Shown: in pieces, positions 53,549 to 63,620 of the stretch | Layout of the letters: each line of letters starts with the position of its first letter | Numbering within the stretch: the stretch's first letter is position 1 | DNA from: Fictibacillus macauensis ZFHKF-1 | Lineage (GTDB): Bacteria; Bacillota; Bacilli; Bacillales; Fictibacillaceae | Reading direction: 5' to 3' | Length of the DNA: 64,000 nt | Assembly: GCF_000269865.1 (NCBI RefSeq) | Contig: NZ_AKKV01000007.1 | Coordinates: 1 to 64,000 of the forward strand | The notes under the pieces: model-generated | What the model saw: only the letters and a program-made list of their open reading frames with translations | Told to the model about the DNA's origin: nothing | Database searches by the model: none | Program-made: the position numbers and the translations under genes

Positions 53549-54837
53549 TCACTACCATATAATTTAATCCCAGCTTCTTCTAGCATCCACTCGATATGAA
53601 CACCATAACCTGACGTTGGATCATTCACAAAAACATGGGTAACCGCCCCGATTAATTTACCGTTTTGTATAATAGGGCTACCGCTCATTCCTTGAACAAT
53701 GCCACCTGTTTTCTTTAACAATTTAGGATCGGTTACTTTAATAACCATTCCTTTAATGGCAGGAAACTTTTGTGGAACCGAGCTTACAACTTCCACATTA
53801 AACGCTTGGACTTTCGTGCCATCAACAACGGTTAAGATTTGCGCTGGCCCTTCTTTTACCTCATCCGAAAAAGCGACCGACATCGGTTGATCCCATTTTC
53901 CATTCGATAAACCGCTGTTTAGTTTCCCGAAAATTCCAAAAGGACTATTACGAGTAATCCCTCCGATGCTTTCATTTTCGTTTGAAAAACGCGCTAGTTT
54001 TTCCCCTGGATGGCCGTTGCTACCTTTTTCAATAGATGTAACCGTTGAATTTAAAATTTCTCCATTATTCACAACAATCGGTTGTTTCGTATCCATATCG
54101 GAGATGACATGACCTAAAGCACCATACTTAAACGTATCCGGTTGATAAAATGTCAAGGTTCCGACACCTGCTGCCGAATCACGGATGTATAAGCCGATTC
54201 GAAAGCTAAGGTCGTTTTTATCTTGGAGTGGTGTTAACGTACGGTGATAGGTTTTTTTCTGCCGAATTACGGTAACATTTAATGGTTCTCCCGTCTTTCC
54301 AGCTTGTTTGACAAAGGGAGCAACATCCCCCATTTTTGTAATGCTTTGTCCGTTAATTTTCGTAATAATGTCACCAATTTGTATGTTTGCAATTTCACCT
54401 GGTGACTTTTGTCCTTTTTTCGTATTCACTAAATGGTGGCCAACGACAAGAACGCCCAATGTATTCAGTTTCACACCAATGGATTGCCCACCCGGAACTA
54501 CTTTTAACTCCGGCAATGAACGAACGGCCATTTTCTTCATTGGAAAATGCCCAGCTTCTAGTGTGACCACAGAATCACCATCCTCATGAGCATTAACTGA
54601 AAATGAGTGCTGATTGTCTCGTTGACCAACTGTTACAACTCCACGAGACGCGTCTTCTTTTCCAACAGAAACATGCGTACCCGCTGGCATATTTGAAATG
54701 GTTCGTTGGTCTCCTGAAAAGATGTTAATTCCTTGTGGCACGTTTATAAAATCCCGGACAGGTTGTAAAAAACCAATACCAACAAGACATCCTAAAAGAA
54801 TTACCCCAAATATCCGCCTTATATAATCTTTAACCAT
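53530..54837 (-). CDS. spoIVB: SpoIVB signalling serine peptidase
   Basis: Forespore-secreted peptidase that triggers pro-SigK processing by cleaving SpoIVFA. 435 residues from ATG at 54837: a signal/anchor helix ([16 protein letters not shown]), a PDZ domain (about 105-195, [23 protein letters not shown]) and the serine peptidase domain with the catalytic Ser in [12 protein letters not shown]. The catalytic His is likely the one in ALGHVISD. Located between spo0A and recN as in B. subtilis. Longer frame to 54855 rejected (it begins at TTG inside the AGAGGAG site). Confidence 0.95.
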   Translation of the reverse strand: MVKDYIRRIFGVILLGCLVGIGFLQPVRDFINVPQGINIFSGDQRTISNMPAGTHVSVGKEDASRGVVTVGQRDNQHSFSVNAHEDGDSVVTLEAGHFPMKKMAVRSLPELKVVPGGQSIGVKLNTLGVLVVGHHLVNTKKGQKSPGEIANIQIGDIITKINGQSITKMGDVAPFVKQAGKTGEPLNVTVIRQKKTYHRTLTPLQDKNDLSFRIGLYIRDSAAGVGTLTFYQPDTFKYGALGHVISDMDTKQPIVVNNGEILNSTVTSIEKGSNGHPGEKLARFSNENESIGGITRNSPFGIFGKLNSGLSNGKWDQPMSVAFSDEVKEGPAQILTVVDGTKVQAFNVEVVSSVPQKFPAIKGMVIKVTDPKLLKKTGGIVQGMSGSPIIQNGKLIGAVTHVFVNDPTSGYGVHIEWMLEEAGIKLYGSDKQRAG

Positions 54838-54929
54838 TGTTCGTTCTCCTCTCAAAAAAACCTACACCTCCAACATGGCTGTAATAATTACTTTTGCCTT
54901 AGAACTCCGAGATTATAACCGGCAAACAA

Positions 54930-54960
54930 GAAAAAGCTACCCTCAATTGGATAGCTTTTG
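54930..54960 (-). terminator. recN terminator
   Basis: AAAAAGCTA-C-CC pairs with GG-A-TAGCTTTT; on the minus strand the tail is TTTTTCTTG. Confidence 0.75.
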
Positions 54961-54968
54961 CATGAATA

Positions 54969-56681
54969 TTAAGAGCTTTTTTTGATTTCTTCAGCAAGCA
55001 GGAGCAGTTCTTGTGCATGTTGTTTCGTCAATTCAGTCATTTCCACACCGGAGATCATGCGGCCAATTTCATCCGCTTTTTGTAGGGAATCCAGCGCAAT
55101 GACATTTGTTGTCGTTCGTTCATTACTGATGTGCTTTGAAATATGAAGGTGTGTATCTGCCATAGCCGCTACTTGAGGAAGATGCGTAATACAAAGCACT
55201 TGAGACCCAATAGACACGCGATAAATCTTTTCAGCAATGGCTTGTGCTACGCGACCACTTACACCCGTATCCACTTCATCAAAAATGATGGCTGTAATGC
55301 CTTGATGCTCAGAAAAAATGGATTTGAGTGCCAAAATAACCCGTGATAATTCCCCACCAGAGGCTACTTTTGCCAGCGGCTTTAATGGCTCTCCTGGGTT
55401 AGTGGAAATATAAAATTCAACTTGATCGCTACCATGCTTCGTAAATTCTGGCACACGCTCTCCTTCTTGGTCTACCGTTAACGAGCCGATTCGTATGTCA
55501 AAAATGGTCTTTTCCATGTAAAGCTCTTTTAGCTCTTGATGAATCGCTTCCGTCAGTTCAGTACCTAACGCTTTGCGATGATTATGTAAGGAGGAAGCGA
55601 CATTTTGCAAGGCTTGCTGTATTTCCGACAGGTCATGGCGAAGCGCTTCAATGTTGCTATCTTTGTTTTGCAACAGCTCTAGTTCTTTTTCAATGGTTGC
55701 TGCATAGTCAATAATTTCGTTCACTGTGTGACCATATTTTCGTTTCAGCTTACTAATATCGTTTAAGCGACCTTCAATATAATCCAAACGCGCTGGATCA
55801 AATTCTAATGACTCCAAATAATGGCGAATAGATGAAGCCGCTTCTTCTAGAGCATAATAATGATTCCCTACGTTTTCTTCCATATGCTGAAGCGCCTCGT
55901 CTAAATGAGAAACATTTTGCAACGAATGAAGCGCCAACGAAACAAATTCAATGCCACGCTGCTCTCCATAGAGAGATTGATACGCGTCTTGTAAATTGTT
56001 ATACAGCTTTTCATAATTGCCAAGCTTCGTTCGTTCTTCTTGAAGCTGATCATCTTCATCTTGCTTTAATTCGGCTAGCGAAATTTCCTCAAGCTGATAA
56101 TGGATTAAATCAAGCCGTTGATTGACCTGCTGTTCATTTTCAGTTAAATGACGCAGTTTCTTCTGAAGCTCTTTATAGCGTTCATAAAGCATTTGATATT
56201 CTTGAAGCGTCTCAGCCATTTCTTCGCCACCAAAGCTATCTAGCAACGCTAAATGCATATCAGGTTGTAACAAATATTGCGTTTCATGCTGTCCATGAAT
56301 ATCGACTAACGCTTGCCCTACTTCTTTTAATAACGTTAAGGTGACGAGCTTGCCGTTAATGCGACAAATGCTTTTTCCTGCGTCTGTAATATCTCGCTTT
56401 AAAACAATCATACCATCCGAAAGATCAATGCCTAGCGCTTCTGCTTGTTCAAAAACAGGATGTGGCTCTTCTACAAGAAATAAGCCTTCTATTTCTGCTT
56501 TTGCAGTGCCGTAGCGGACAAATTCAGATGAACCTCGTCCGCCGATCAGCAAGCCAATGGCGTCAATAATGATGGATTTTCCGGCTCCGGTTTCTCCGGA
56601 AAGAACCGTTAGCCCTTTTTGGAATGAAATGGTTAGCGTGTCAATAATCGCGAAATTGCGAATGGTTAACTCTGCTAGCAA
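54969..56681 (-). CDS. recN: DNA repair protein RecN
   Basis: SMC-like ATPase of 570 residues acting at double-strand breaks. Walker A GETGAGKS (29-36), a central coiled coil (about 150-380), signature VASGGELSRVILALKSIF and Walker B IIFDEVDTGVSGRVA. Follows argR by 35 bp on the same strand, giving the usual yqxC-argR-recN run. Confidence 0.97.
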   Translation of the reverse strand: MLAELTIRNFAIIDTLTISFQKGLTVLSGETGAGKSIIIDAIGLLIGGRGSSEFVRYGTAKAEIEGLFLVEEPHPVFEQAEALGIDLSDGMIVLKRDITDAGKSICRINGKLVTLTLLKEVGQALVDIHGQHETQYLLQPDMHLALLDSFGGEEMAETLQEYQMLYERYKELQKKLRHLTENEQQVNQRLDLIHYQLEEISLAELKQDEDDQLQEERTKLGNYEKLYNNLQDAYQSLYGEQRGIEFVSLALHSLQNVSHLDEALQHMEENVGNHYYALEEAASSIRHYLESLEFDPARLDYIEGRLNDISKLKRKYGHTVNEIIDYAATIEKELELLQNKDSNIEALRHDLSEIQQALQNVASSLHNHRKALGTELTEAIHQELKELYMEKTIFDIRIGSLTVDQEGERVPEFTKHGSDQVEFYISTNPGEPLKPLAKVASGGELSRVILALKSIFSEHQGITAIIFDEVDTGVSGRVAQAIAEKIYRVSIGSQVLCITHLPQVAAMADTHLHISKHISNERTTTNVIALDSLQKADEIGRMISGVEMTELTKQHAQELLLLAEEIKKSS

Positions 56682-56715
56682 ATAGTATCACACCTTACAA
56701 TTTAATTTCCTAAAG

Positions 56716-57165
56716 TTACAACATATCTAAAAAACGTTGTGAAACAAGGGGTGAGCCTTCTTTGGAACGACAAATGACTAAAATAGTATCGTCTCCACAA
56801 ATGGTTCCCATGATTTCTTCCCAATCAAGTTTATCAATTAACGCACCAATGGCATTCGCATTTCCTGGCATCGTTTTCATTACAATTAAATGATCAGCCT
56901 GATCAATGCTAACGAAGCTATCAATCAGTGTACGTCGTAACTTTTGCAGCGGATTAAAGCGTTGATCTGCAGGTAGACTATATTTATATCGACCATCCGA
57001 CATCGGAACTTTAACAAGATGAAGCTCCTTTATATCTCGTGAGACAGTAGCTTGCGTCACGTTAAAATGAGCATTGCGTAGTTCTTCGACGAGATCATCT
57101 TGAGTTTCGATTTCTTTATGGGCAATGATTTCTCTAATTTTTATATGACGTTGTCCTTTATTCAC
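56716..57165 (-). CDS. argR: Arginine repressor ArgR/AhrC
   Basis: 149 residues: N-terminal winged helix ([32 protein letters not shown], the VSRDIKEL recognition helix) and C-terminal oligomerisation and arginine-binding domain with [15 protein letters not shown]. Regulates arginine synthesis and catabolism. The ARG-box-like site at 39.9 kb is a candidate target. Confidence 0.97.
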   Translation of the reverse strand: MNKGQRHIKIREIIAHKEIETQDDLVEELRNAHFNVTQATVSRDIKELHLVKVPMSDGRYKYSLPADQRFNPLQKLRRTLIDSFVSIDQADHLIVMKTMPGNANAIGALIDKLDWEEIMGTICGDDTILVICRSKEGSPLVSQRFLDML

Positions 57166-57273
57166 GTCTTCACCTCATTGTTTGCTCTTCTGTATTGTTT
57201 AAATAATCTGCCTTTATCTTATAATATTGTACCCATCTTGTACATTCTTTCTCTTACACCATCCATTTTAAAA

Positions 57274-57308
57274 GAAAACGCCCGCATCGATAAGAAAGAT
57301 GCGAGCGT
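57274..57308 (-). terminator. yqxC terminator
   Basis: ACGC-C-CGCATC pairs with GATGCG-A-GCGT; the minus-strand tail is TTTTCTTTT. Confidence 0.8.
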
Positions 57309-57314
57309 CACACA

Positions 57315-58142
57315 TTATGCCTCTTTGTCTGTCTTTTTAAAAGACTGATGTGCGTCTTTTACAACTTGCTTCACTTCGGCATCTGAAAAGGGCACTTCTT
57401 CCTCATCTACCGCCTGTAAATGCACGATAAACTCAATATTCCCCTCACCACCAGTAATCGGGGAAAAGGAAAGATGGCGAATCGCAAACCGCTCACGTTG
57501 CGCAAAGCGGATAATTTCTGTAATTACGCGCTCATGTACCGCGGGATCCCGCACGATGCCTTTTTTTCCCACATCTTCTCTGCCCGCTTCAAACTGTGGC
57601 TTAATTAAAGCCATCACTTCGCCTCCTGGCATAATGAGCTCTCGAAGGACCGGCAAAATCAATTTCAAGGATATAAAGGACACATCAATCGTAGCAAAGT
57701 TCGGCAACCCTTTTGGTAAGTCCGCGCTTTGAACATAGCGGAAGTTCGTTCGCTCCATCACATGAACACGTTCATCTTGTCGCAACTTCCACGCAAGCTG
57801 ATTATAGCCAACATCTAGTGCGTAAACGAAGGCTGCCCCATTTTGCAGAGCACAATCGGTAAATCCGCCCGTTGATGCCCCAATGTCAAGCATCGTTACG
57901 CCTTTTAATTGCAAACCAAACGAATGAATGGCTTTTTCTAATTTTAAGCCTCCCCGACTCACGTACGGAATGGCATTGCCTTTTACTTCAAGAGGAAGCT
58001 CACGATCGATTTTCTCCCCTGGCTTATCCAGTCTCTCACTGCCTGAAAACACGATGCCTGCCATAATGGAACGCTTCGCTTTTTCACGCGTTTCACACAG
58101 ACCTCGCTCGACGAGCAAGACGTCTACACGTTCTTTTTTCAT
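57315..58142 (-). CDS. yqxC: TlyA-family rRNA methyltransferase YqxC
   Basis: 275 residues. S4 RNA-binding domain (1-60, [20 protein letters not shown]) and an FtsJ-like SAM-dependent methyltransferase domain (about 60-240; SAM motif [15 protein letters not shown]). TlyA 2'-O-methylates rRNA and is linked to capreomycin sensitivity in other bacteria. Its start overlaps the dxs stop by 4 nt. Confidence 0.92.
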   Translation of the reverse strand: MKKERVDVLLVERGLCETREKAKRSIMAGIVFSGSERLDKPGEKIDRELPLEVKGNAIPYVSRGGLKLEKAIHSFGLQLKGVTMLDIGASTGGFTDCALQNGAAFVYALDVGYNQLAWKLRQDERVHVMERTNFRYVQSADLPKGLPNFATIDVSFISLKLILPVLRELIMPGGEVMALIKPQFEAGREDVGKKGIVRDPAVHERVITEIIRFAQRERFAIRHLSFSPITGGEGNIEFIVHLQAVDEEEVPFSDAEVKQVVKDAHQSFKKTDKEA

Positions 58143-60037
58143 GTATACAAACCCTTTTTCCGTTTTTCATTCACAAGTTGTTTCGTCCGCTCAACAACAG
58201 CATCTGTCGTTAACCCGATTTCTTCTAATAATTTCGTTACGCTACCATGCTCCACAAATACATCAGGAATTCCCATAGCATCAAGTAACACCGGTTGACG
58301 ATGCTCATTAGCATATTCTAGAACAGCACTGCCGAATCCGCCTTGAAGAACCGCTTCCTCTAACGTTAAAATTGGCAAGTTTGCTTTGAAAATTTGTTGC
58401 ATCATGTCATGATCAAATGGCTTAATAAAGCGAGCATTAACAACCGAAACAGAAATTCCTTCTTTAGCAAGACGTTCCCACGCTTCCAAGGCCATTGGAA
58501 TCGTTGTACCAAAGGTTAAAATAACAGCATCTGTGCCTTCTTTTAACAGTTCCCAGCTACCGATCGGAATTTCTTCTAGCTCGGCATCCATCTCGACGCC
58601 TAACCCATTTCCACGAGGATAACGAATGGCAATCGGACCGTCATTATATTTAAGCGCTGTATGCACAAGATGTTGAAGTTCATTCTCATCTTTACCCATG
58701 GCAATAACCATGTTTGGCATGTGACGCATAAAGGCAATATCAAACACCCCTTGATGTGTTTCCCCATCGGCACCAACAAGACCAGCACGATCAATCGTAA
58801 GGACGACGTTTAAATTTTGACGAGCGACATCGTGAAGCAACTGATCGTAGGCACGTTGTAAGAAGGTAGAGTAAATCGATAGAACAGGCTTCATATCTTG
58901 TGTCGCAAGTCCAGCAGCCATCGTCATCGCATGTTGCTCCGCAATCCCGACATCAAAAAGTCGATCTGGGAATTTTTCTGCATATTTTTCAAGTTTTGAG
59001 CCAAGAATCATGGCAGGTGTAATAACAACGATGCGCTCATCCGTTTCAGACATCGTTACGAGCGTATCGGTTACAAGCTGGCTATAGGAAGGACCTGCTT
59101 GTTTTGTTTTAATTTTTTCGCCTAATTCAATCTTATAAGGCCCTACTCCATGCCAATTATCAACTTGATCGAGTTCAGCCGGCTTATACCCTTTGCCTTT
59201 TTTCGTTAAAACATGAACGATAACCGGACCTTTTGTTTTCTTCGCGTATTGTAAGTTTTCTTCGAGATCGGATAAATCGTGACCATCAACAGGGCCAAGA
59301 TACGTATAACCAAGCTCTTCAAAGAACATTCCCGAAACAAGCATATACTTCAGGCTATCTTTCAAGCGTTCTGCTGTAGCTGCCAGTTTCCCGCCAAAAG
59401 CTGGAATTTTACGAATCAAGCTTTCGAGCTCTTCTTTCGCCTTGTTGTATTTACGCGCGGTACGCATGCGTCCTAACACGCTATGAAGGGCCCCTACGTT
59501 TGGAGCGATTGACATTTCATTGTCATTTAAAATAACAATTAAGTCTTTTTTCTCATGACCGATATGGTTTAACGCTTCAAGAGCCATTCCACCTGTTAAG
59601 GCACCATCACCGATGACAGCGACTACTTTTTCATCGGTTTTCTTTATATCGCGGGCTGTTGCCATCCCCATTGCTGCAGAAAGCGATGTGGAACTATGTC
59701 CCGTTTCCCAAACATCATGCTCGCTTTCATTGCGCTTCGGAAAGCCACATAGACCTTTGTATTGACGAAGCGTATCAAATTGTTTCATTCGTCCAGTTAA
59801 AATTTTATGAATATATGCTTGATGTCCTACATCCCAAATGAATTTATCTTTTGGGCTATCAAATACTTTATGAAGAGCTAGCGTTAATTCTACTACGCCT
59901 AAATTTGCTCCAAGGTGTCCCCCGGTCACTGAAAGCTTACTAATTAAAAACTGGCGAATATCCTTAGCCAGGTACTTTAACTGCTGCTGATCATATGACT
60001 TTAAAAACTGAGGGTTTTGAATATCTTCCAGTTTCAT
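58139..60037 (-). CDS. dxs: 1-deoxy-D-xylulose-5-phosphate synthase
   Basis: First enzyme of the MEP isoprenoid pathway: pyruvate plus glyceraldehyde 3-phosphate to DXP. 632-residue thiamine-diphosphate transketolase family: [14 protein letters not shown], ThDP motif [58 protein letters not shown] and the C-terminal transketolase domain. It stands 560 bp after ispA rather than close behind it. Confidence 0.97.
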   Translation of the reverse strand: MKLEDIQNPQFLKSYDQQQLKYLAKDIRQFLISKLSVTGGHLGANLGVVELTLALHKVFDSPKDKFIWDVGHQAYIHKILTGRMKQFDTLRQYKGLCGFPKRNESEHDVWETGHSSTSLSAAMGMATARDIKKTDEKVVAVIGDGALTGGMALEALNHIGHEKKDLIVILNDNEMSIAPNVGALHSVLGRMRTARKYNKAKEELESLIRKIPAFGGKLAATAERLKDSLKYMLVSGMFFEELGYTYLGPVDGHDLSDLEENLQYAKKTKGPVIVHVLTKKGKGYKPAELDQVDNWHGVGPYKIELGEKIKTKQAGPSYSQLVTDTLVTMSETDERIVVITPAMILGSKLEKYAEKFPDRLFDVGIAEQHAMTMAAGLATQDMKPVLSIYSTFLQRAYDQLLHDVARQNLNVVLTIDRAGLVGADGETHQGVFDIAFMRHMPNMVIAMGKDENELQHLVHTALKYNDGPIAIRYPRGNGLGVEMDAELEEIPIGSWELLKEGTDAVILTFGTTIPMALEAWERLAKEGISVSVVNARFIKPFDHDMMQQIFKANLPILTLEEAVLQGGFGSAVLEYANEHRQPVLLDAMGIPDVFVEHGSVTKLLEEIGLTTDAVVERTKQLVNEKRKKGLYT

Positions 60038-60412
60038 GGAAAATCCTCGCTTTCCAGTTTAATTCTCTCTCTTCCTCTTCTAGAGAAATGATTGTGCTAC
60101 TGTTATTTTTCCCTAAACCCTTATAATAAATGGCAAGAAATGAAAGTAAGTACTAATTTTTTATTTATATAAAGAGCTTTTACGTTTATTCGATAACGAA
60201 AGATTCATAAAAGTTGCTTTATAATCGTTTTTTGTGAAGAAGTACTTCTAGTTTATTGAGGGAAGGTACTGTCCCATTCCATCTCCACAGCCTAACGCAT
60301 CGTGACACCGATTATCGCTAAGCATTATGTGATACTATGCCCATCATACACCACTTGTCTCAACGGGGAAAGTCATTTCTCCTAGACGCATGTAAAGCAG
60401 ATGAACGCAAAC

Positions 60413-60444
60413 AATGCCGTTAACACGGATGTGATAACGGCATT
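60413..60444. other. Perfect 10-bp hairpin in the dxs-ispA gap
   Basis: AATGCCGTTA and TAACGGCATT around a 12-nt loop (ACACGGATGTGA). No T-tract on either side, so not a standard terminator; could be part of an RNA or a protein-binding site. Confidence 0.6.
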
Positions 60445-60516
60445 ACCAGGTTTTCATTTCTACGCTTTCAAGGAATTCGCTGTCCGTTTTCAGTGACCGT
60501 GCTGTAGGTTATGTAA

Positions 60517-60543
60517 GGCGGTTTTTATAGTCACCGCTTTTTT
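60517..60543 (+). terminator. Possible plus-strand terminator
   Basis: GCGGT-(11 nt)-ACCGC then T6. Short stem, with no annotated plus-strand gene upstream. Confidence 0.45.
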
Positions 60544-60597
60544 CCATTTAAATATGTTCTATCATAGCACATTCTACGGAGAGCAACAATTGTAAGC

Positions 60598-61476
60598 TTA
60601 ATGGTTTCGCTGCACAACATAATCGGCAATGCTCGCTAGCAGCTCCGTTTGAATACCTGCTTGTGTTAAATGTGTTTTCGCTTGAGCCAAGTGGCCCATT
60701 AATTGATCTTTCGCTCCTTGAAGCGTTAAAAGTTTTGGATAGGTGCTTTTGTTATTATGTTCATCGCTGCCCACTTGTTTCCCCATCACTTGCGAGTCAC
60801 CTTGAACATCTAAGATATCATCTTGAATTTGAAAAGCAATGCCTAAGTGATAGCTATAGCGTTGCAAATGATCAAATGCCTCGTTTGAAACACCGCCTAA
60901 AATCGCTCCAAAGGAAACGGCTGCTTCCAATAACTTCCCAGTCTTTCGCTCGTGAACACGTTGGAGTTCTGTTAAAGTTAGTTGCTGATCTTCGGATTCC
61001 ATATCGGCCATTTGTCCACCAACCATGCCCTCTGCACCAGCTGCTTTTGCAAGCAATGCTAACAATGCAACCTTTTGATCAGCCGTATAATGGGGACTCG
61101 CCGCAATCAGTTCAAAACTAACAGTTAAAAGTCCATCTCCAGCGAGCACAGCCGTCGCTTCACCAAACACTTTATGATTGGTCGGCTTCCCTCTACGAAA
61201 ATCATCATCATCCATACACGGAAGGTCATCATGAATTAATGAATACGTATGAACGACTTCTAAGGCACATGCTGCTTCAAGACCGATTTCTAGTGGCTTA
61301 CCACATGCTTCGAGAACCGCTAATACTAATATAGGACGCAAGCGCTTGCCGCCAGCTTGCAGAGAATAGAGCATGGACTCTTGCAAGGATTGCGGAATCT
61401 TTTTCTCAGCAAAGATCTGATAAAGCTCTTTTTCTATGATTTCTTTTTTCTCTTGCAAATAGTGTACAATGTTCAT
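60598..61476 (-). CDS. ispA: Farnesyl diphosphate synthase
   Basis: Prenyltransferase of 292 residues: first Asp-rich motif DDLPCMDDDDFRRGKPT (about 84-100) and second motif FQIQDDILDVQGD (about 222-234). Makes FPP from DMAPP/GPP and IPP. Its ATG directly follows the xseB stop. MEP-pathway dxs lies downstream. Confidence 0.96.
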   Translation of the reverse strand: MNIVHYLQEKKEIIEKELYQIFAEKKIPQSLQESMLYSLQAGGKRLRPILVLAVLEACGKPLEIGLEAACALEVVHTYSLIHDDLPCMDDDDFRRGKPTNHKVFGEATAVLAGDGLLTVSFELIAASPHYTADQKVALLALLAKAAGAEGMVGGQMADMESEDQQLTLTELQRVHERKTGKLLEAAVSFGAILGGVSNEAFDHLQRYSYHLGIAFQIQDDILDVQGDSQVMGKQVGSDEHNNKSTYPKLLTLQGAKDQLMGHLAQAKTHLTQAGIQTELLASIADYVVQRNH

Positions 61477-61713
61477 TTAATTCTCTTCTTCCTTTAAGAT
61501 AAAAGGAGATGCTTCTCCGTTTTCATTCATAATAACATCCATTTTCTTTTCAATGTTTTGAAGTTTTGTATGACAAGTTTTTGAAAGCTCCATTCCTTGT
61601 TGAAAAAGCTCAATGCTTTTTTCGAGAGGAACATCGCCTTCTTCTAATGAGTCAACAATGTCTTCTAATTGCTTCATTGCCTCTTCAAACGTTAATGGTT
61701 GCTGATCAGTCAT
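61477..61713 (-). CDS. xseB: Exodeoxyribonuclease VII small subunit
   Basis: 78 residues with the usual pattern [34 protein letters not shown] and a basic/acidic tail. Overlaps xseA by 8 nt and abuts ispA. Confidence 0.96.
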   Translation of the reverse strand: MTDQQPLTFEEAMKQLEDIVDSLEEGDVPLEKSIELFQQGMELSKTCHTKLQNIEKKMDVIMNENGEASPFILKEEEN

Positions 61714-63055
61714 GTTTTTTTCCTCCTATCTCAGAAACGTGACAATCAAGAGTACCGTCTTGTAATTGCACGGTGACAGCCTCTCCTACTTCTACATCTT
61801 GTACGGACTTTACCAATTGCTCTTCTTTTGAAAAGACGAGACTGTACCCCCGCTCCATCACAGCAAGCGGGCTTAATGCATTTAGTTTTGCCAATTCATT
61901 TGTAAAGGAAACTTTCGCTTTCTCCAAACGTTGCTTCATCGCACGCTCTAATGCTTTGACTTTTTTGGCTTGTTCTTCTTTTAACGTTGTCACCTTTTGT
62001 ACAGGTGAAAAATAAGCAAGCTGGCGTGAAAGCTGCAGAAGCTGTTGCTTTTTTTGCTGTATATTTTGCTTGCTTACTTTAAGTAATTGCTCCATCAGGC
62101 GATCCAGTTCTTGTTCTTTTTGCTTCACGAGCTGATTGGGATAGCGAAACGCATAGGATTTTTGAAGAGAAGCTAGCTGACGCTTACTTTGATCAACGTG
62201 CCGCTTCATCGCTTGTTGAAGGCGATGTGTGCGCTGTGCTAACCGCTCACGTAACTCATCGATATGAGGAACTGCTAATTCTGCCGCGGCCGTTGGCGTA
62301 GGTGCGCGCAAATCAGCGACAAAGTCAGCAATCGTAAAGTCGGTTTCATGACCGACTGCTGAAATAATTGGAATCGTGGAAGCAGCCATTGCACGCGCAA
62401 CAATTTCTTCATTAAAAGCCCACAATTCTTCAATGGAGCCACCTCCTCGTCCAACAATCATGACGTCATGTCGCAATTGGTGAGCTTGCTCAATAGCAGC
62501 TACAATCGAACGAGAAGCTTGTGGTCCTTGAACGAGGACTGGATAAAGAATGACTTGCGCAACAGGAAAACGGCGTTTAATGGTTGTGAGAATGTCACGT
62601 ACAGCCGCGCCAGTAGGCGAGGTAATAACCGCTATCTTATTCGGAAAAGCTGGGATGGGACGCTTACGTTCTTGTGCAAACAACCCTTCGTCCTGTAGCG
62701 TTTGTTTCAGCTGCTCGTACGCTAGATGAAGATCACCAATGCCATCTTTTTTCATGGCACGCGCATAGAGCTGGTATTGCCCCATCGGCTCGTACACAGA
62801 CACTTCTCCTTGAATAAGCACTTTCATCCCGTTTTCTGGTTGAAAGGGCAAAAAGCGATTATTGCCAGCAAACATAACCGCATTCATTTTTGAATGTTCA
62901 TCCTTTAATGTAAAATACAAATGACCGCGGCTATGTCGTTTGACATTAGAAAGCTCACCGCGGACCCATACGTTATTTAACTGGCTATCTTCTTCAAACA
63001 CTCGTTTTATGTAGCGAGTAACAGTGCTAATTGGTACATAACGGTCGTTTGGCAT
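61706..63055 (-). CDS. xseA: Exodeoxyribonuclease VII large subunit
   Basis: 449 residues: N-terminal OB-fold (about 10-100, [20 protein letters not shown]), catalytic domain with [16 protein letters not shown] and [15 protein letters not shown](L)[10 protein letters not shown], and a long coiled coil (about 260-400). Degrades single-stranded DNA with XseB. In B. subtilis folD lies between nusB and xseA; here only a 44-bp gap. Confidence 0.97.
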   Translation of the reverse strand: MPNDRYVPISTVTRYIKRVFEEDSQLNNVWVRGELSNVKRHSRGHLYFTLKDEHSKMNAVMFAGNNRFLPFQPENGMKVLIQGEVSVYEPMGQYQLYARAMKKDGIGDLHLAYEQLKQTLQDEGLFAQERKRPIPAFPNKIAVITSPTGAAVRDILTTIKRRFPVAQVILYPVLVQGPQASRSIVAAIEQAHQLRHDVMIVGRGGGSIEELWAFNEEIVARAMAASTIPIISAVGHETDFTIADFVADLRAPTPTAAAELAVPHIDELRERLAQRTHRLQQAMKRHVDQSKRQLASLQKSYAFRYPNQLVKQKEQELDRLMEQLLKVSKQNIQQKKQQLLQLSRQLAYFSPVQKVTTLKEEQAKKVKALERAMKQRLEKAKVSFTNELAKLNALSPLAVMERGYSLVFSKEEQLVKSVQDVEVGEAVTVQLQDGTLDCHVSEIGGKKHD

Positions 63056-63099
63056 AATATTACTCCTTGTTTTGTACGGTGTTTGTAATCCTTGCTTCC

Positions 63100-63495
63100 T
63101 TATTTAGAAAATTGTTTCGTAATTTTTACGAGTACACCATTTACAAAGCGCCCTGATTCTTCGCCACCAAATACTTTGGCAAGTTCAATTGCTTCGTTCA
63201 TGGAAACATTGATCGGAATATCTGCTTCAAATTTCATTTCATAGACGGCGAGGCGCAGCACCGCTTTTTCTACATTGGCAAGACGTGAAAAACTCCAATT
63301 TTCCAAATGTTGTTCAATCAATGTATCAATCTCTTCTTTATGAGCCATCGTTCCAAGTACGAGTGAACGTAAAAATTCATCCTCACGCTCGCCTTCTTCA
63401 AGTACATGCCCCATTGCTACTTTCGGTTCGATATCGCTCACTTCAATTTGGAATAGCGATTGAAAAGCTTTTTCCCTTGCTAATCTACGTTTCAT
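63100..63495 (-). CDS. nusB: Transcription antitermination factor NusB
   Basis: 131-residue all-helical protein (RREKAFQSLFQIE-type start, ENWSFSRLANVEKAVLRLAVYEM, VSMNEAIELAKVFGGEESGRFVNGVL). Binds boxA with S10 for rRNA operon antitermination. Between yqhY and xseA. Confidence 0.96.
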   Translation of the reverse strand: MKRRLAREKAFQSLFQIEVSDIEPKVAMGHVLEEGEREDEFLRSLVLGTMAHKEEIDTLIEQHLENWSFSRLANVEKAVLRLAVYEMKFEADIPINVSMNEAIELAKVFGGEESGRFVNGVLVKITKQFSK

Positions 63496-63585
63496 GTCTT
63501 ACTTCCTTTCTCGTTCAACCCTCTGTATGAAAAAATCATACCATATGTTTGACTGCAATCAAAATGATTCTCTACTACCATCGAC

Positions 63586-63620
63586 CCAAAAAAATAAAGG
63601 GGATACGCTTATCCCCTTTA
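63586..63620 (-). terminator. yqhY terminator
   Basis: AAAGGGGATA pairs with TATCCCCTTT around a 4-5 nt loop; the minus-strand tail is ATTTTTTTG. Lies between yqhY and nusB. Confidence 0.85.

Larger units (their letters stand above)
60038..60597. other. 560-bp non-coding gap between ispA and dxs, possible RNA gene
   Basis: No credible coding frame on either strand. Structured features: palindrome GAAGTACTTC (60238-60247); a perfect 10-bp hairpin at 60413-60444; and a GCGGT/ACCGC hairpin followed by T6 at 60517-60543, which reads as a terminator on the plus strand. On the minus strand GCTTAGCG and CGTTAGGC can pair with G-U pairs around ATCG/CGAT (60291-60326). A plus-strand small RNA ending near 60543, or a long dxs leader, are both possible. 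I recognise no known RNA family. Confidence 0.4.
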
